Shown: positions 8,215-16,967 of the stretch, one piece after another | How the letters are laid out: each line of letters opens with the position of its first letter | How positions within the stretch are numbered: position 1 is the first letter of the stretch | Notes under the pieces: model-generated | Told to the model about the DNA's origin: nothing | The model's input: the letters and a program-made list of their open reading frames with translations, nothing else | The model's database searches: none | Made by a program: the position numbers and the translations under genes | Source of the DNA: Chara braunii | Lineage: Eukaryota > Streptophyta > Charophyceae > Charales > Characeae | Assembly (NCBI GenBank): GCA_003427395.1 | Contig: BFEA01000251.1 | Location: 436,216 to 457,283, forward strand | Length of the DNA stretch: 21,068 nucleotides | Reading direction: 5' to 3'

Positions 8215-9672
8215 CTGGCTGGCTGCTGTTGTGGGGCGGTGCTGCTGGTGGAGATGCTGGAGTGAAGAGTTGAGATCTGCAAGATGAGGGGGACACTGCT
8301 GGAGAAGGAAAAGGGAGACTGCCATAGCCACCACCTCATTTGGTGAAGTGCACGGAAGGTGTTGCCTGCACACCGGGGCGACGACAACTATTTTTGTTGC
8401 GGTGCAGCGGAGGCTCTGCCTGTTTTGCAGGGCGACGGTAGGTCTTCGGCAAGTGGTGCAGGGGAGCCTCTGCCCGCTTTGCACGAACGCAACAATGTAT
8501 TTTTGGCAATGCTGCGAAAGCGCTGTCGGATTTTTGCGGCGGCGGCCCTTATTTTAACGGTAGTGATGCGGAAGCGCTGCCGGCTTTTCACGGCGGCAGC
8601 GGCACGTCAGTGGGGAAGTGTTGACATTTTTTTGGGCACGGTGACAGTAACATTTTTCGGTGGGACCATGCTGCCGAGATTGGCGGTGGTATATATATTA
8701 TTTTTTTGGGGGTTATGATGGCGACACGTCGGCAACACTATTGTGAGGGAAGATGTTGCGGGTCTTTTGCGTCACAGTGGAGGCAGTTTTTTGTGTGTAA
8801 TCTGGCGGTGGTGTTATGGGGTAGTCATGGTACTAGTTTTGATGGCGCAGCTAGCAGTGGTCCACCGTTATTTTTGTGGTGTGCGGCAGTTATGGTGGAT
8901 CTCAGTGTGGTCCAGAGGTTGGGCTGGCCCTGGTGCACGGTTGGGATTGTGTGACAGTGGTGCATGAGCCAGCAGCATGAAGAAAGCATGGAGTGAGTAC
9001 TCACGGCAATGGTTATGGGAGCCGCCGCATTTGCGGTTTGCACGGGAAGGACAACCGGAAGGACATCGTTATTTTTTGTGAGGCTCGCGGCACATGCAGT
9101 TTTCGGTCGGGGCCACCTTTTTTTTTTTTGCGGCGCACAGTGCAAGCGGTTTTGAGTTCTGGACCATCTGGTGTTGCGGGCGATGGTGTGACACTGCATT
9201 GGGACCATCTGGGACCATTTTCGGACTAGGTGGGACTGGTTGTTAAGATCGAGACCGACATATTCATATGGTTATTGTGAGCGGACAGGATGATTCGAGG
9301 TGGTATGGACTTGTTGTTGGTTGGGGAAGTGTCCTTGGAAGTACGTGGTGCGGTTGGGACTGCATTGGGACTGTATAGGATGTTGAGGCGACGTGGGTTT
9401 GGATTGATGGGAGCATGGGAGCACCCTCCTGGAGGGTTATCCCATTTGAATTCTCTCAATGAACCCGGCCTTAGTGTGATCGGGCACTTGGAGAAGGACG
9501 CGCACCGTCATTTAGGAGAAAGGCCACAACTTATGAGTTGTGTGCCGCATATTTTTCTACGGCGGTTATTTTCTTCGGATTGGAATATTACCCGACTTTC
9601 TTGAGTGGGCCGGATCAAACTTCACTCAAGGTCGGTTGAATGACTCAGGCTCTCGTTCACACTTGTGTGAAC

Positions 9673-10119
9673 CCACACTTTGCTTAACCTTGTTATTTTG
9701 AACGTTCGAAAGAAAAGGTAGAGAAAGTTATGTGAGTCATGCATGTGAATGAAAGTCTGACTTGAGTTTGGGATGGTACTGTCTTCTTTTGAACTTGTTT
9801 TCTTTGCTTGGTGTGCAGGTAGGTAGGAGGATGCTTGCAAAGGAGATTGATTATGCCTATTTGAGAGAATGGAAAATGATTGTCTTCCCTTTACTTCTCA
9901 CCTTCTTGGACGTCAATAAGGACTTGTTGTTCTGAAAAAGGTTAATTCAATGCATGTCGTAAAATGAATACGATTGAAATAAAGGAGATGAGGTCAAATG
10001 GACTTAGTCTTTCCCCTAGGATTGACCCGTTCTATCCCGAATGACCTTATCTACCTATACATGTCCAAATGATTCTCATTTTCTGTCTCCTCTGATTCTT
10101 TTCGTCTAAGTTACCATGA
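9673..10119. other. Intergenic sequence, nothing recognised
   Basis: About 450 bp of moderately AT-rich sequence lies just beyond the 3' end of the Penelope-like element. No domain, repeat or long frame was found. A 'tgtgcag|gtaggtag' context at about 9812-9828 has both splice-acceptor and splice-donor words, but no exon can be defended. Confidence 0.5.
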
Positions 10120-10722
10120 AGTGATAGATCATCAGAGCAACACAAGCAGACAGACCTGGGTCTGTAACATGCATGAAAGACAAGACGAAAGAAGACCAGA
10201 TAAGATGAAGAATATCCCGCGAGCGCAATTAAAGCGCGTAAGATACGAATGAAGCACACATAAAGTTGGCGCAGAACGCCGTAGACAATGAGCACGCTGG
10301 CGATGACTCCCGACACGTGTTTCGACCGACTCGCCAGTGTCGGTCATCCTCAGGGGTGAAAGCGCACGGTGAAGAAAGAATAGAAAAACTACTTCCAATA
10401 TAGTAAGACATGAGCTTCTAGCAACTTCTGATGAAAAAAACATTCCTGCCAAAGTACTATCTGAAGGTATTTCAAAAGATTCCCTAGAGAACTACGACAA
10501 ATAAGGAGGGTCCCATTCTGGCTTGTCCACGCAATCACTGAACCCATCCGGTAAGGCACTTGACCCAAGGGTCCCAAACCCCCACAATTTTAAAATTGAA
10601 ATTCTGCAGGGTCTTGTCAAAAAAGCAGTCGGGGAACTTGCGACGGCGGAGTTCCATTTTTATTGATAAAAGAAAGGGCAATTCTCCCGCTGGCAAGGTG
10701 CCCATCTCATGTGCCCGATGCA
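10120..10722 (-). repeat. 3' pseudo-LTR of the Penelope-like element
   Basis: It is a direct repeat of 15218-15820 with the same length (603 bp) and few differences. It starts 'agtgatagatcatcagagc' on the plus strand and ends '…gcccgatgca'. It contains the last RT-thumb codons (10722-10535) and the 3' untranslated end with a hammerhead-like motif. Because the upstream copy is a 5'-truncated element, this is a pseudo-LTR and not a true retroviral-type LTR: there is no TG…CA boundary, primer-binding site or polypurine tract. Confidence 0.85.
10309..10356 (-). ncRNA. Hammerhead-ribozyme-like motif in the 3' pseudo-LTR
   Basis: On the minus strand the order is CTGAGGA (10353-10347, fits CUGANGA), one extra T, a 7-bp stem GACCGAC/GTCGGTC (10345-10339, 10330-10324) with an 8-nt loop, then GAAA (10323-10320). 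Next comes a short stem III in ACACGTGT with the predicted cleavage C at 10312, then GGG pairing with CCC just before CTGA as stem I. A very short stem III is usual for hammerheads in Penelope-like elements. The extra base before stem II is atypical, so self-cleavage is inferred, not certain. Confidence 0.6.
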
Positions 10723-12031
10723 GGAAGGTCGTGATGACCATCATTTTTTGTCGTCGGCTGCTATATGACCTGAAATCTTGAAGGTTCTGAAAAATAATAC
10801 AGCCGTCTTGCAGAAGGTTGGCCTGATTTTTATGCAGCGCTTGACATTATACCCTCGTCGGTTCTCTCCCAACAACCAAGTAGCAGCCCAAATATGGCCA
10901 GTCGTTACCCTTGCTTGTTTTTTTCAAGGTTAAATGTCGATCATAGCATTGCGACAAAAATCGTTTCAACAATAGTACTTCTCTTCTACGCTCCCGAATG
11001 TTCCTATTTTTATATCTAATGAAGACACTCACATCGTCGATCAATCGGCATCCCTTGACCAACTTGGCGTCATTACCCAAGCTACACAAGAAAGCATTCT
11101 CATTATGCGCACACATTAAGCATGCTAAGGCAGGACTAGAGGGTTTTCCCATAGGGATACCCAGAATTTGCTTCATAACTGTACCCACGACCATAGTGTA
11201 TGTATGTTCCAAATCAAAAACAATAAAACTCATCAATTTAGAGAACCTAACTGATTTTCACCCTACCGCACCTGAAGAAATACTAGAAAACCGTACCTCC
11301 TTTCCTTTATTCTTAATTAGACACTTAAAGAACCCTTTAGATTCGTAAACACTGATTACCCATTCTACAACAGCAATAATAGCGGAGTGTGGTAACTGGC
11401 AGAACATTTCTTTGACGTCAAAACTTCCACAAATCAAATCCTCGTCGTCACCGACGCTCTTATTCACCATCTCCAGAAAGAATTTCAGACAATTTGTATT
11501 TCTAAGATTAAAGTGTAAAGACTGCGGTAGACGTCTTAACATCTCATTAATGCATGCAGAGGCGAGCTTAGAGGTTCTTCGTGACGGTTCTTTGGTTGCC
11601 AGACATATCGGTCGCCATCTGTTAATATCCTTATGTTTGGGTAGGACGTACGCCCTGCCGAGAGATTCCTTACCATTCCATGGTGCAACTAAGTTTAACT
11701 TCTTTGCAGCGTACTCCTTCTTAGCATTTTCCAGCACAGAAGACTCGTTCTCTTGCAGCCTAACCAAACCCGGATTATTCGTAAACAATTTACGCATGGC
11801 ATCCGCATAAATCAAGGGACAACAAAAAAGAGTATCCCCGGTATTGTGGTCAATAGCGCATGCAACCAAACCTTCTATCCTAACTTTCCAATCTTCTACC
11901 TAATCAATGGAAATAGTAGTAGTAGCAGCAGGTCTTTCGGAAAAACAAACCCGAACACTAAGGTCAGGACGCCCTCTTATTTTAGAACCAAAGAAGCGGC
12001 TAAATGACTGATATATCTGACTAACCAGAGC
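10535..12031 (-). pseudogene. Penelope-like reverse transcriptase (fingers, palm, thumb), with in-frame stops
   Basis: This continues the frame of the endonuclease. Visible motifs in order are AIDHNTGDTLF (RT N-terminal DKN.G-like), AYVLPKHKDINRWRPI (the LPKHKD..R.RPI box of Penelope RTs), SFDVKEMFCQLPH (motif A with catalytic Asp), KQILGIPMGKPSSPALA (motif B), RLIDDVSVFI (motif C, Asp-Asp) and TLKKTSKG. A thumb-like segment around IKMELRRRKFPDCFFDK follows. All catalytic aspartates are kept. Internal stops are TAG 11900-11902, TGA 11258-11260 and TAA 10847-10849, and the frame ends at TGA 10535-10537. No frameshift is needed across these 1.5 kb, so inactivation looks recent or the stops are suppressed. 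The last 188 bp are shared with the upstream pseudo-LTR. Confidence 0.85.
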
Positions 12032-13333
12032 CTAGGGGTGTGATGGATAGCGAAAGAGAATGATGTTTTTGGAGTTGACGATTGACTGAGGAAGAAAATC
12101 GACTTCACTGACCCTGAATGATACATGCCCTTCACATCTGGGGTACAAGGCGTCATTATTCTCACATGTGCATTTTGGAGAAGGGTCACGAGAGTAGTAT
12201 CTGTAATTATGTAGTACGTCAGCAACGGATAGATTACGGGTAATTACAATGAGGAGATGTTTACTAATATATGCAAGATATGAAGCAGGAAAATTGAGTC
12301 CAAGCACGAGACTACTACACAGACTTCTGAGACCGTCCAGGGATAGGGATTCATCAAACCTAATCCTTATTACAAGCTTGCCAGAGAGATTGAGACCGAA
12401 CTTCCGACGAAAGGCATGCGAGAGAATCAGTTTCAAGGAGGAACAAGATCGCTTGAGTGAAAAGGAGCGTACAACGCTATAGGCCCTGATAAAAAGATCC
12501 AAGTCCCAGACTCTTAATTCCTTTCGTGAGGTAGGAGTGCTAAGAAGTTTGATGAGAGTATTCTTGATGGGTAATGATCGAGAGAGGAGTCTTTTGACAG
12601 ATATGAAGGTGACACTCACGCCTTTTTGAAACCAAGCCCTATAGTTCTTTAGCAAGGAAGATGAAAGACCAGGAGAAGATACAATAGAGAACCCAAATTC
12701 TCGGCGGATGAGCTTCCATTTTTCCGCTAGAAAGCAACCAGATGAGCAAAGAATGGTGAAGGGTATATTGGGGGAAGAAACCGAACGAATAATAGATCGA
12801 AGGCTTAGAGACCGTGAGTCGTTGGGTTGGGAAAAGACTACAGTGGAGAATGAAGGCCCATAGGAAGACAGATGATTAGCAGAATAATGACGTTTTTGCT
12901 TCCTACGTTCCTTCCTACCAGGTCGACCCTTAGACTTTTTGTTATTATTATGTCGCGATACAGAATTAAGTGAAGGGCAGAACAGGCAGATGAAGAATTT
13001 TTCGCAAGCAAGCAGATCATCAGTAGGTGGAGCATAAATAGGTATAGCAACATAGCAGCCGAGACCACAACGAGATAGCCATCTATACAATCGACGATTC
13101 CTACGATCGAGACTACCCAATGTACAGTGGATGTGTTTCTGCCAACGTATTGACAATAATCTACTAGTGCAACCGATGTAGACATGCTTGAACCACGGAG
13201 AAACAATCACATAGACAACCGAACCCGGACACCTCTTGAAATCGTATCCTGCAAAGATTAAGTCACAAAGGAGATTCCTAAATTTCAGACACCATCTAAT
13301 CTGACGGCAAATAATTAAAAGAAACACAATCAA
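12032..13333 (-). CDS. N-terminal GIY-YIG endonuclease domain of the Penelope-like element
   Basis: Open segment of 433 codons ending at TAG 12032-12034. Near residues 39-67 it reads VVYVIVSPWFKHVYIGCTSR followed by …IRWQKH, the GIY-YIG core with conserved Tyr, Gly, Arg and His. Glu about 111 in ACEKFFICLF, then CPSLN, fits the catalytic Glu and domain end. A basic linker (KKSKGRPGRKERRKQKR) follows. Near residues 386-407 a C-x-C-x9-C-x2-H pattern (KCTC…RCEGHVSFR) suggests a zinc-binding site before the RT. The segment contains no ATG, so it cannot start by itself: it must be translated from upstream (ORF1, same frame, beyond TAA 13355-13357 and TAG 13439-13441) or is damaged. The role is nicking target DNA to prime reverse transcription. 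Confidence 0.85.
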   Translation of the reverse strand: MIVFLLIICRQIRWCLKFRNLLCDLIFAGYDFKRCPGSVVYVIVSPWFKHVYIGCTSRLLSIRWQKHIHCTLGSLDRRNRRLYRWLSRCGLGCYVAIPIYAPPTDDLLACEKFFICLFCPSLNSVSRHNNNKKSKGRPGRKERRKQKRHYSANHLSSYGPSFSTVVFSQPNDSRSLSLRSIIRSVSSPNIPFTILCSSGCFLAEKWKLIRREFGFSIVSSPGLSSSLLKNYRAWFQKGVSVTFISVKRLLSRSLPIKNTLIKLLSTPTSRKELRVWDLDLFIRAYSVVRSFSLKRSCSSLKLILSHAFRRKFGLNLSGKLVIRIRFDESLSLDGLRSLCSSLVLGLNFPASYLAYISKHLLIVITRNLSVADVLHNYRYYSRDPSPKCTCENNDALYPRCEGHVSFRVSEVDFLPQSIVNSKNIILFRYPSHP

Positions 13334-13438
13334 CCTAAAAGCATATTCTAGCGTTTACCAACCTTGAAAGAAGCTGGATCGACCATCCCGAAGGCGCAAC
13401 GCAGAATCCCATAAATGAATTGTACTCGGGGCGCCTCC

Positions 13439-14794
13439 CTACTTCTCGGCATCTTCCGTGGAGGTAGCATACTGATCCTCCGCCTCGTCATCATTGACCT
13501 CCTGTGGTTGATCACCTTTTTGCGTGGCCAGGTTCGGATCCTCTATAATGCCCAGCTCAATCCGTGTTTGGATCTCAGCCAAGGAGGTCTTGGCTTGGGT
13601 GAGCGTGATATAGCTTATACCTGCCTGGTCACACAATTGAACGACATTAGCTTTCTTGAGTGGTTTCAACTCCTTATTCTTTGCGGCCAGCACCTTTCTG
13701 TATCGATCGCTGGCATGCTTATCCGCCTACTTCGTAGACGGCCCCTTCCTCGTCAGGGTTTCTCCTTCTTCCTCCTCCTGTTTGGAATCCTCCTTGTCCG
13801 TCGTGATCTCCTCCGTGGCCGCTTTCTTCAAGCTTTTCTTCAGATTTCGCAGCGTTGCCTTCCGCATCGTAGGCATACGCCTCAGCCTGGCTGCTGATTT
13901 TCTCGCATACCTCTCCTTGAGCATCCGCACCTCCTCTTGCACCCACTGCTTGCTGACGAGCGCATCCTTGTACGCTTTTCTGAGCGCCTCCATGTCTTTA
14001 GGTGTGTACATTGCTGTGCTGCTATCAGTCACCTTAGCCTTGCCCATCGCCGGTTCCTCCGGAGGGCTCTTTTGTGTCACAACATCAGAAGGTCTTTTAC
14101 TCAGCCTCGCCACACACACCTCATCTTTCAGGTCTCTTAAATGCAAATTCTCCTCTCGTAGTATCGCCACTTCATTATTTTTCTCTTCAAGTGCAAATTG
14201 GATCACCTTCAGATCCCCAATCTGTTTCTTCAGATCGGCAATCTCTTGCTGCTCTTTCTCATTCGAGATTCCACTCGAAGCGGTCTGCTTTCCTCCTTTC
14301 CGTAAATCATCAACCTCCTTCCTTAGTCGTTTTTCCTCTTGTTTAGGTAGCAATATCTCCCGTTTCTTCTTCAACCTTTCCAACTCACTCTCCTTAGCAG
14401 GTTCAAGGCTCCGAGCCTTAAGTGCCTCCAGTTCCCTTCTCAGCTGTACCACCTCGGACTCCCCATCTTCCGGTAAGTCAATCTTCTTCCCCAAAGCCTT
14501 TTCACAAACAATCTTCACGTTCTCTCTCACCAGACGGGCCATAGCCAACTCATGTTTCTCCTTCTCCTTTTGTTCCGCCAAGGATTTCGCCTTGTCTTCC
14601 TCCGCTTTCTGAGCTAGCATGGCTTCCTTCTTCTTTGCATCCCGCTCTTCCACTTGCTCATACAATAGCCCATACAACTTTTCGAACTTTTCATTATCGC
14701 GATCCCTATATTGGCCATTCCATGGCTTTGAATATCGTTGGTAGCCTTGCGAATAGTAGCTACCTCGACCGTAGCTATAATTCCCAGATCCCTA
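13439..14794 (-). pseudogene. ORF1 of the Penelope-like element: RG-rich and coiled-coil protein
   Basis: Downstream of TAG 14792-14794 the frame reads GSGNYSYGRGSYYSQGYQ… (RG/Y-rich, likely nucleic-acid binding). A long charged heptad-like coiled coil of about 250 residues follows (from about EKLYGLLYEQVEERDAKKKE through repeated KEKEKHE, RRELEALKA, ADLKKQIGDLK and NEVAILREENLHLRDLK). The C-terminal domain contains VLAAKNKELKPLKKANVVQL and ends …STEDAEK at TAG 13439-13441. An internal TAG (13727-13729) interrupts …GPSTK-ADKHASDRYRK…. No methionine marks a plausible start here, so the segment continues the zinc-knuckle part upstream. A structural, gag-like RNA-packaging role is inferred from architecture alone. 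Confidence 0.65.
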
Positions 14795-15000
14795 GCCGCC
14801 ACTCTGCTGGTTCGCACCTCCTTGGTAGGAACGATAGCGGTAGATATCGATGCGTCTGGAGCAGGTAGCAGCCCGCCGGAAGAGGAAGCTCCATTATTCA
14901 CGGCCACTAATTCCGCGGCATTTGGAATCCCTCGAAGTTGGCAATCACGAACAAAGTGGCCCGGAAGACGGCAATGATGGCATACTCTTGGCCCGTACAT
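14795..15000 (-). CDS. ORF1 start: CCHC zinc knuckle
   Basis: From ATG at 15000 the frame reads MYGPRVCHHCRLPGHFVRDC, a clean C-x2-C-x4-H-x4-C zinc knuckle as in retroelement Gag proteins and cellular RNA-binding proteins. It then runs …QLRGIPNAAELVAVNNG…. The coiled-coil part lies in another frame, whose upstream extension …DIYRYRSYQGGANQQSGG… overlaps this one at about 14794-14850. The change of frame near 14850-14860 suggests an indel. The ATG is chosen because the knuckle starts at residue 7 and no nearer ATG precedes it; frames extending further upstream rely on non-ATG codons. Confidence 0.6.
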
Positions 15001-15217
15001 CTTGACAAAGATAGAACACTCGATGAGACTATAACGTCCCAACAGTAGATCGAGCAATAGAGCCCTAGACCGTTAATCAACCGTAGTGCGATAATCAAAA
15101 TGAGAAATGACGAAGAGACGAAAAGCCGAAAAAACGTAAAAAGAGAGGTAGAGGCGAGAGGGCGTCGTCACACGGTCGAGGTGAACATCCCCCCGCCGGT
15201 TTGTACGTGAGCGCCAC
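15001..15217 (-). other. 5' leader of the Penelope-like element
   Basis: About 217 bp separate the end of the upstream partial copy (15218) from the ORF1 ATG (15000). On the minus strand it starts gtggcgctcacgtacaaacc and includes a C/T-rich stretch. No long frame is present. It defines the 5' end of the complete unit, because the upstream copy's 3' end abuts it. Confidence 0.5.
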
Positions 15218-15820
15218 AGTGATAGATCATCAGAGCAACACAAGCAGACTGACCTGGGTCTGTAACATGCATAAAAGACAAGACGAAAGAAGACCAGATA
15301 AGATGAAGAATATCCCCCGAGCGCAATTAAAGCGCATAAGATACGAATGAAGCACACATAAAGTTGGCGCAGAGCGCTGTAAACAATGAGCACGCTGGCG
15401 ATGACTCCCGACACGTGTTTCGACCGACTCGCCAGTGTCGGTCATCCTCAGGGATGAAAGCGCACGGTGAAGAAAGAATAGAAAAACTACTTCCTATATA
15501 GTAAGACGTGAGCTTCTAGCAACTTCTGATGAAAAAAACATTCCCGCCAAAGTATTATCTGAAGGTATTTCAAAAGATTTTCTGGAGAACTACGACAAAT
15601 AAGGAGGGTCCCATTCTGGCCTGTCCATGCAATCACTAAACCCATCCGGTAAGGCACTTGACCCAAGGGTCTCAAATCCCCGCAATTTTAAAATTGAAAT
15701 TCTGCAGGGCCTTGTCTAAAAAGCAGTCGGGGAACCTGCGACAGCGGAGTTCCATTTTCAGTGATAAAAGAAAGGGCAATTCTCCTGTTGGTAAGGTGCC
15801 CATCTCATATGCCCGATGCA
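15218..15820 (-). repeat. 5' pseudo-LTR: truncated upstream copy of the Penelope-like element
   Basis: This 603-bp direct repeat of 10120-10722 is the 3' end of a second element in the same orientation, placed immediately upstream. It ends inside the RT thumb at '…gcccgatgca' (15811-15820), after which the sequence is unrelated. Differences from the downstream copy are few and mostly transitions, so the two arose recently or together. The truncation point agrees with incomplete reverse transcription or with a tandem-template mechanism. Confidence 0.85.
15407..15454 (-). ncRNA. Hammerhead-ribozyme-like motif in the 5' pseudo-LTR
   Basis: This is the exact counterpart of 10309-10356, shifted by 5098 bp. 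CTGAGGA is at 15451-15445, the 7-bp stem II and GAAA follow, and the predicted cleavage C is at 15410. The core is unchanged. A substitution just outside CTGA (catcc versus cacccc) turns one stem I G-C pair into G-U, so pairing is preserved. Cleavage at both copies would release a unit-length RNA of 5098 nt. Confidence 0.6.
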
Positions 15821-16967
15821 TCCGCTATCTCTAGGAAGTTATGAGGGAAAAAAACAAATGAAATCTATTTGCAGTGGACGTATCCGCTATCTGTAGGAAG
15901 CATCTGGGGCGGGGGTTCGTTGCTTCAGGAGTCGGCCCTGTTATCGACTCGGAGTGGACCGTTCTACGGGGGGTACTTGCCGATTCGATGGAGACGGTCC
16001 GACTTCTGAGATCCGAGTTTTGTGCTCGGACGAGGAGGGGCCACTTCCTAGAGGAAGAGGCATGCAACACGTCAAGCAATGCCCCTGATCAAGAATCAAT
16101 CGCAAAGTAACTTGTCATCCAAAAAGATTGGAAACGGATGAAGGCATGTATGTGCGTCGAGTTTCAGGTCGACAGTAGGCTGGAATGAAAGACTTTGGCA
16201 ACGTGTCTCATCAAGTCAAGACGAAGGCAGCCGACTACCTTGTCGACTGCATCTATATTATTGTCGATAGCCAACTTCTTGTTGGCGGTTGTATGATTGT
16301 TTTGTGGAGTTCGACCCGAGGTGGTCGGGGTTTATTTTGATATTGTATTGTTTCATAAGATGATTCGATTTCTTTTAGTTATCATTTCAGATTGAACGTT
16401 TATTCGTGTCGACTACGGTCGACTCCTTTTGATATAATTATATATGTGGTTGTCGTAACTCTCGCTTGACTATGTGTTAAAGGGACTGGGATTAATGTTG
16501 GGTTTCACGCTTGGTCAAGACCGTCCTAGTCGACCAAAGCACGTTCCGAACTTAGGAGATCAACGTCCTGGGGGATGGATGGCGTTGGGTCCGTTTGGCG
16601 TTAACCAAGCGTTTCCTATGCTGCAGCGAGACGAGCAAACGCCCTCGGTTGATCTACCTTTACAACTGCAGGTAAAAGCTTTCGCATGTGGGTCAGTAGC
16701 TCGGTAGGGATACACCGCTAAGGGTGGTGACAGCCCCTTAGGAAGGGTAAGCCTATGCCCCGCGAGAACCTATCCTGTCGTATGGGACCGTGGGATGTAC
16801 AGCTGGCGCACCCGGCTAAAGCGGCGAAGGGACGACGCGACCACGACCGTCTCAACGGATCGTGGGATATGTTGCGTCGTTCCTAAGTTGTCTCTTGTTG
16901 TGTTTTCTTTTACTTCTGCGTGACATGACCGGGAGCGCCCTCGTTCCCTCGAGGGACGATGCGCTCG
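15821..16967. other. Unclassified block between Penelope-like element and satellite
   Basis: No supported gene. It begins tccgctatctctaggaag (15821-15838), which recurs with one mismatch at 15883-15900. Small hairpins occur (for example gccaac-ttctt-gttggc near 16270 and the palindrome tccctcgaggga at 16945-16956). The word gtcgac recurs several times, and a TATA-like 'gatataattatatatg' lies near 16430. The open frames at 15874-16110 and 16474-16707 match no family I know. An LTR or promoter region of another retroelement is possible but unproven. Confidence 0.4.

Larger units (their letters stand above)
7411..9672. other. Unclassified region, no supported gene
   Basis: This block lies between the 1.7-kb units and the Penelope-like element. 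Open frames exist on both strands (for example 8359-8718 plus and 9290-9604 plus), but none shows a recognisable domain. They overlap each other in several frames and are rich in Ala/Arg/Cys from GC-rich sequence. Features seen are a (GA)n run near 7588-7602, a C-run near 7710, a homopurine tract, many short-loop hairpins, and from about 8390 to 9140 a degenerate motif of T-tracts alternating with 'gcggcgg/gcagcgg' words. Confidence 0.5.
10120..15217 (-). mobile_element. Penelope-like retroelement with N-terminal GIY-YIG (Chlamys/Naiad type)
   Basis: A 5098-bp unit runs on the minus strand: leader, zinc-knuckle/coiled-coil ORF1, GIY-YIG endonuclease, reverse transcriptase, then a 603-bp pseudo-LTR (10120-10722). 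An identical-length direct copy of that pseudo-LTR (15218-15820) lies immediately upstream, so the unit is the downstream member of a head-to-tail tandem, as is typical of Penelope-like elements. Classical Penelope elements carry GIY-YIG after the RT. Here it comes first, as described for the Chlamys and Naiad clades, and Chlamys is known from the green lineage. Hammerhead-like motifs in both pseudo-LTRs support the call. In-frame stops and at least one frameshift make this copy defective. No target-site duplication was found. Confidence 0.85.

Noticed and set aside
7665-8718. Overlapping frames of 80-141 residues in the hairpin-rich region
   Set aside because: Many mutually overlapping frames on both strands, low-complexity composition, no domain.
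10120-10722. True LTRs of an LTR retrotransposon
   Set aside because: No TG…CA ends, primer-binding site or polypurine tract; the repeat includes coding sequence of the RT thumb and lies in a GIY-YIG Penelope-like element.
13656-14612. 318-residue plus-strand frame (Ser/Phe/Leu-rich)
   Set aside because: It is the antisense shadow of the minus-strand coiled coil; its Ser/Phe/Leu bias mirrors Lys/Glu/Arg codons.
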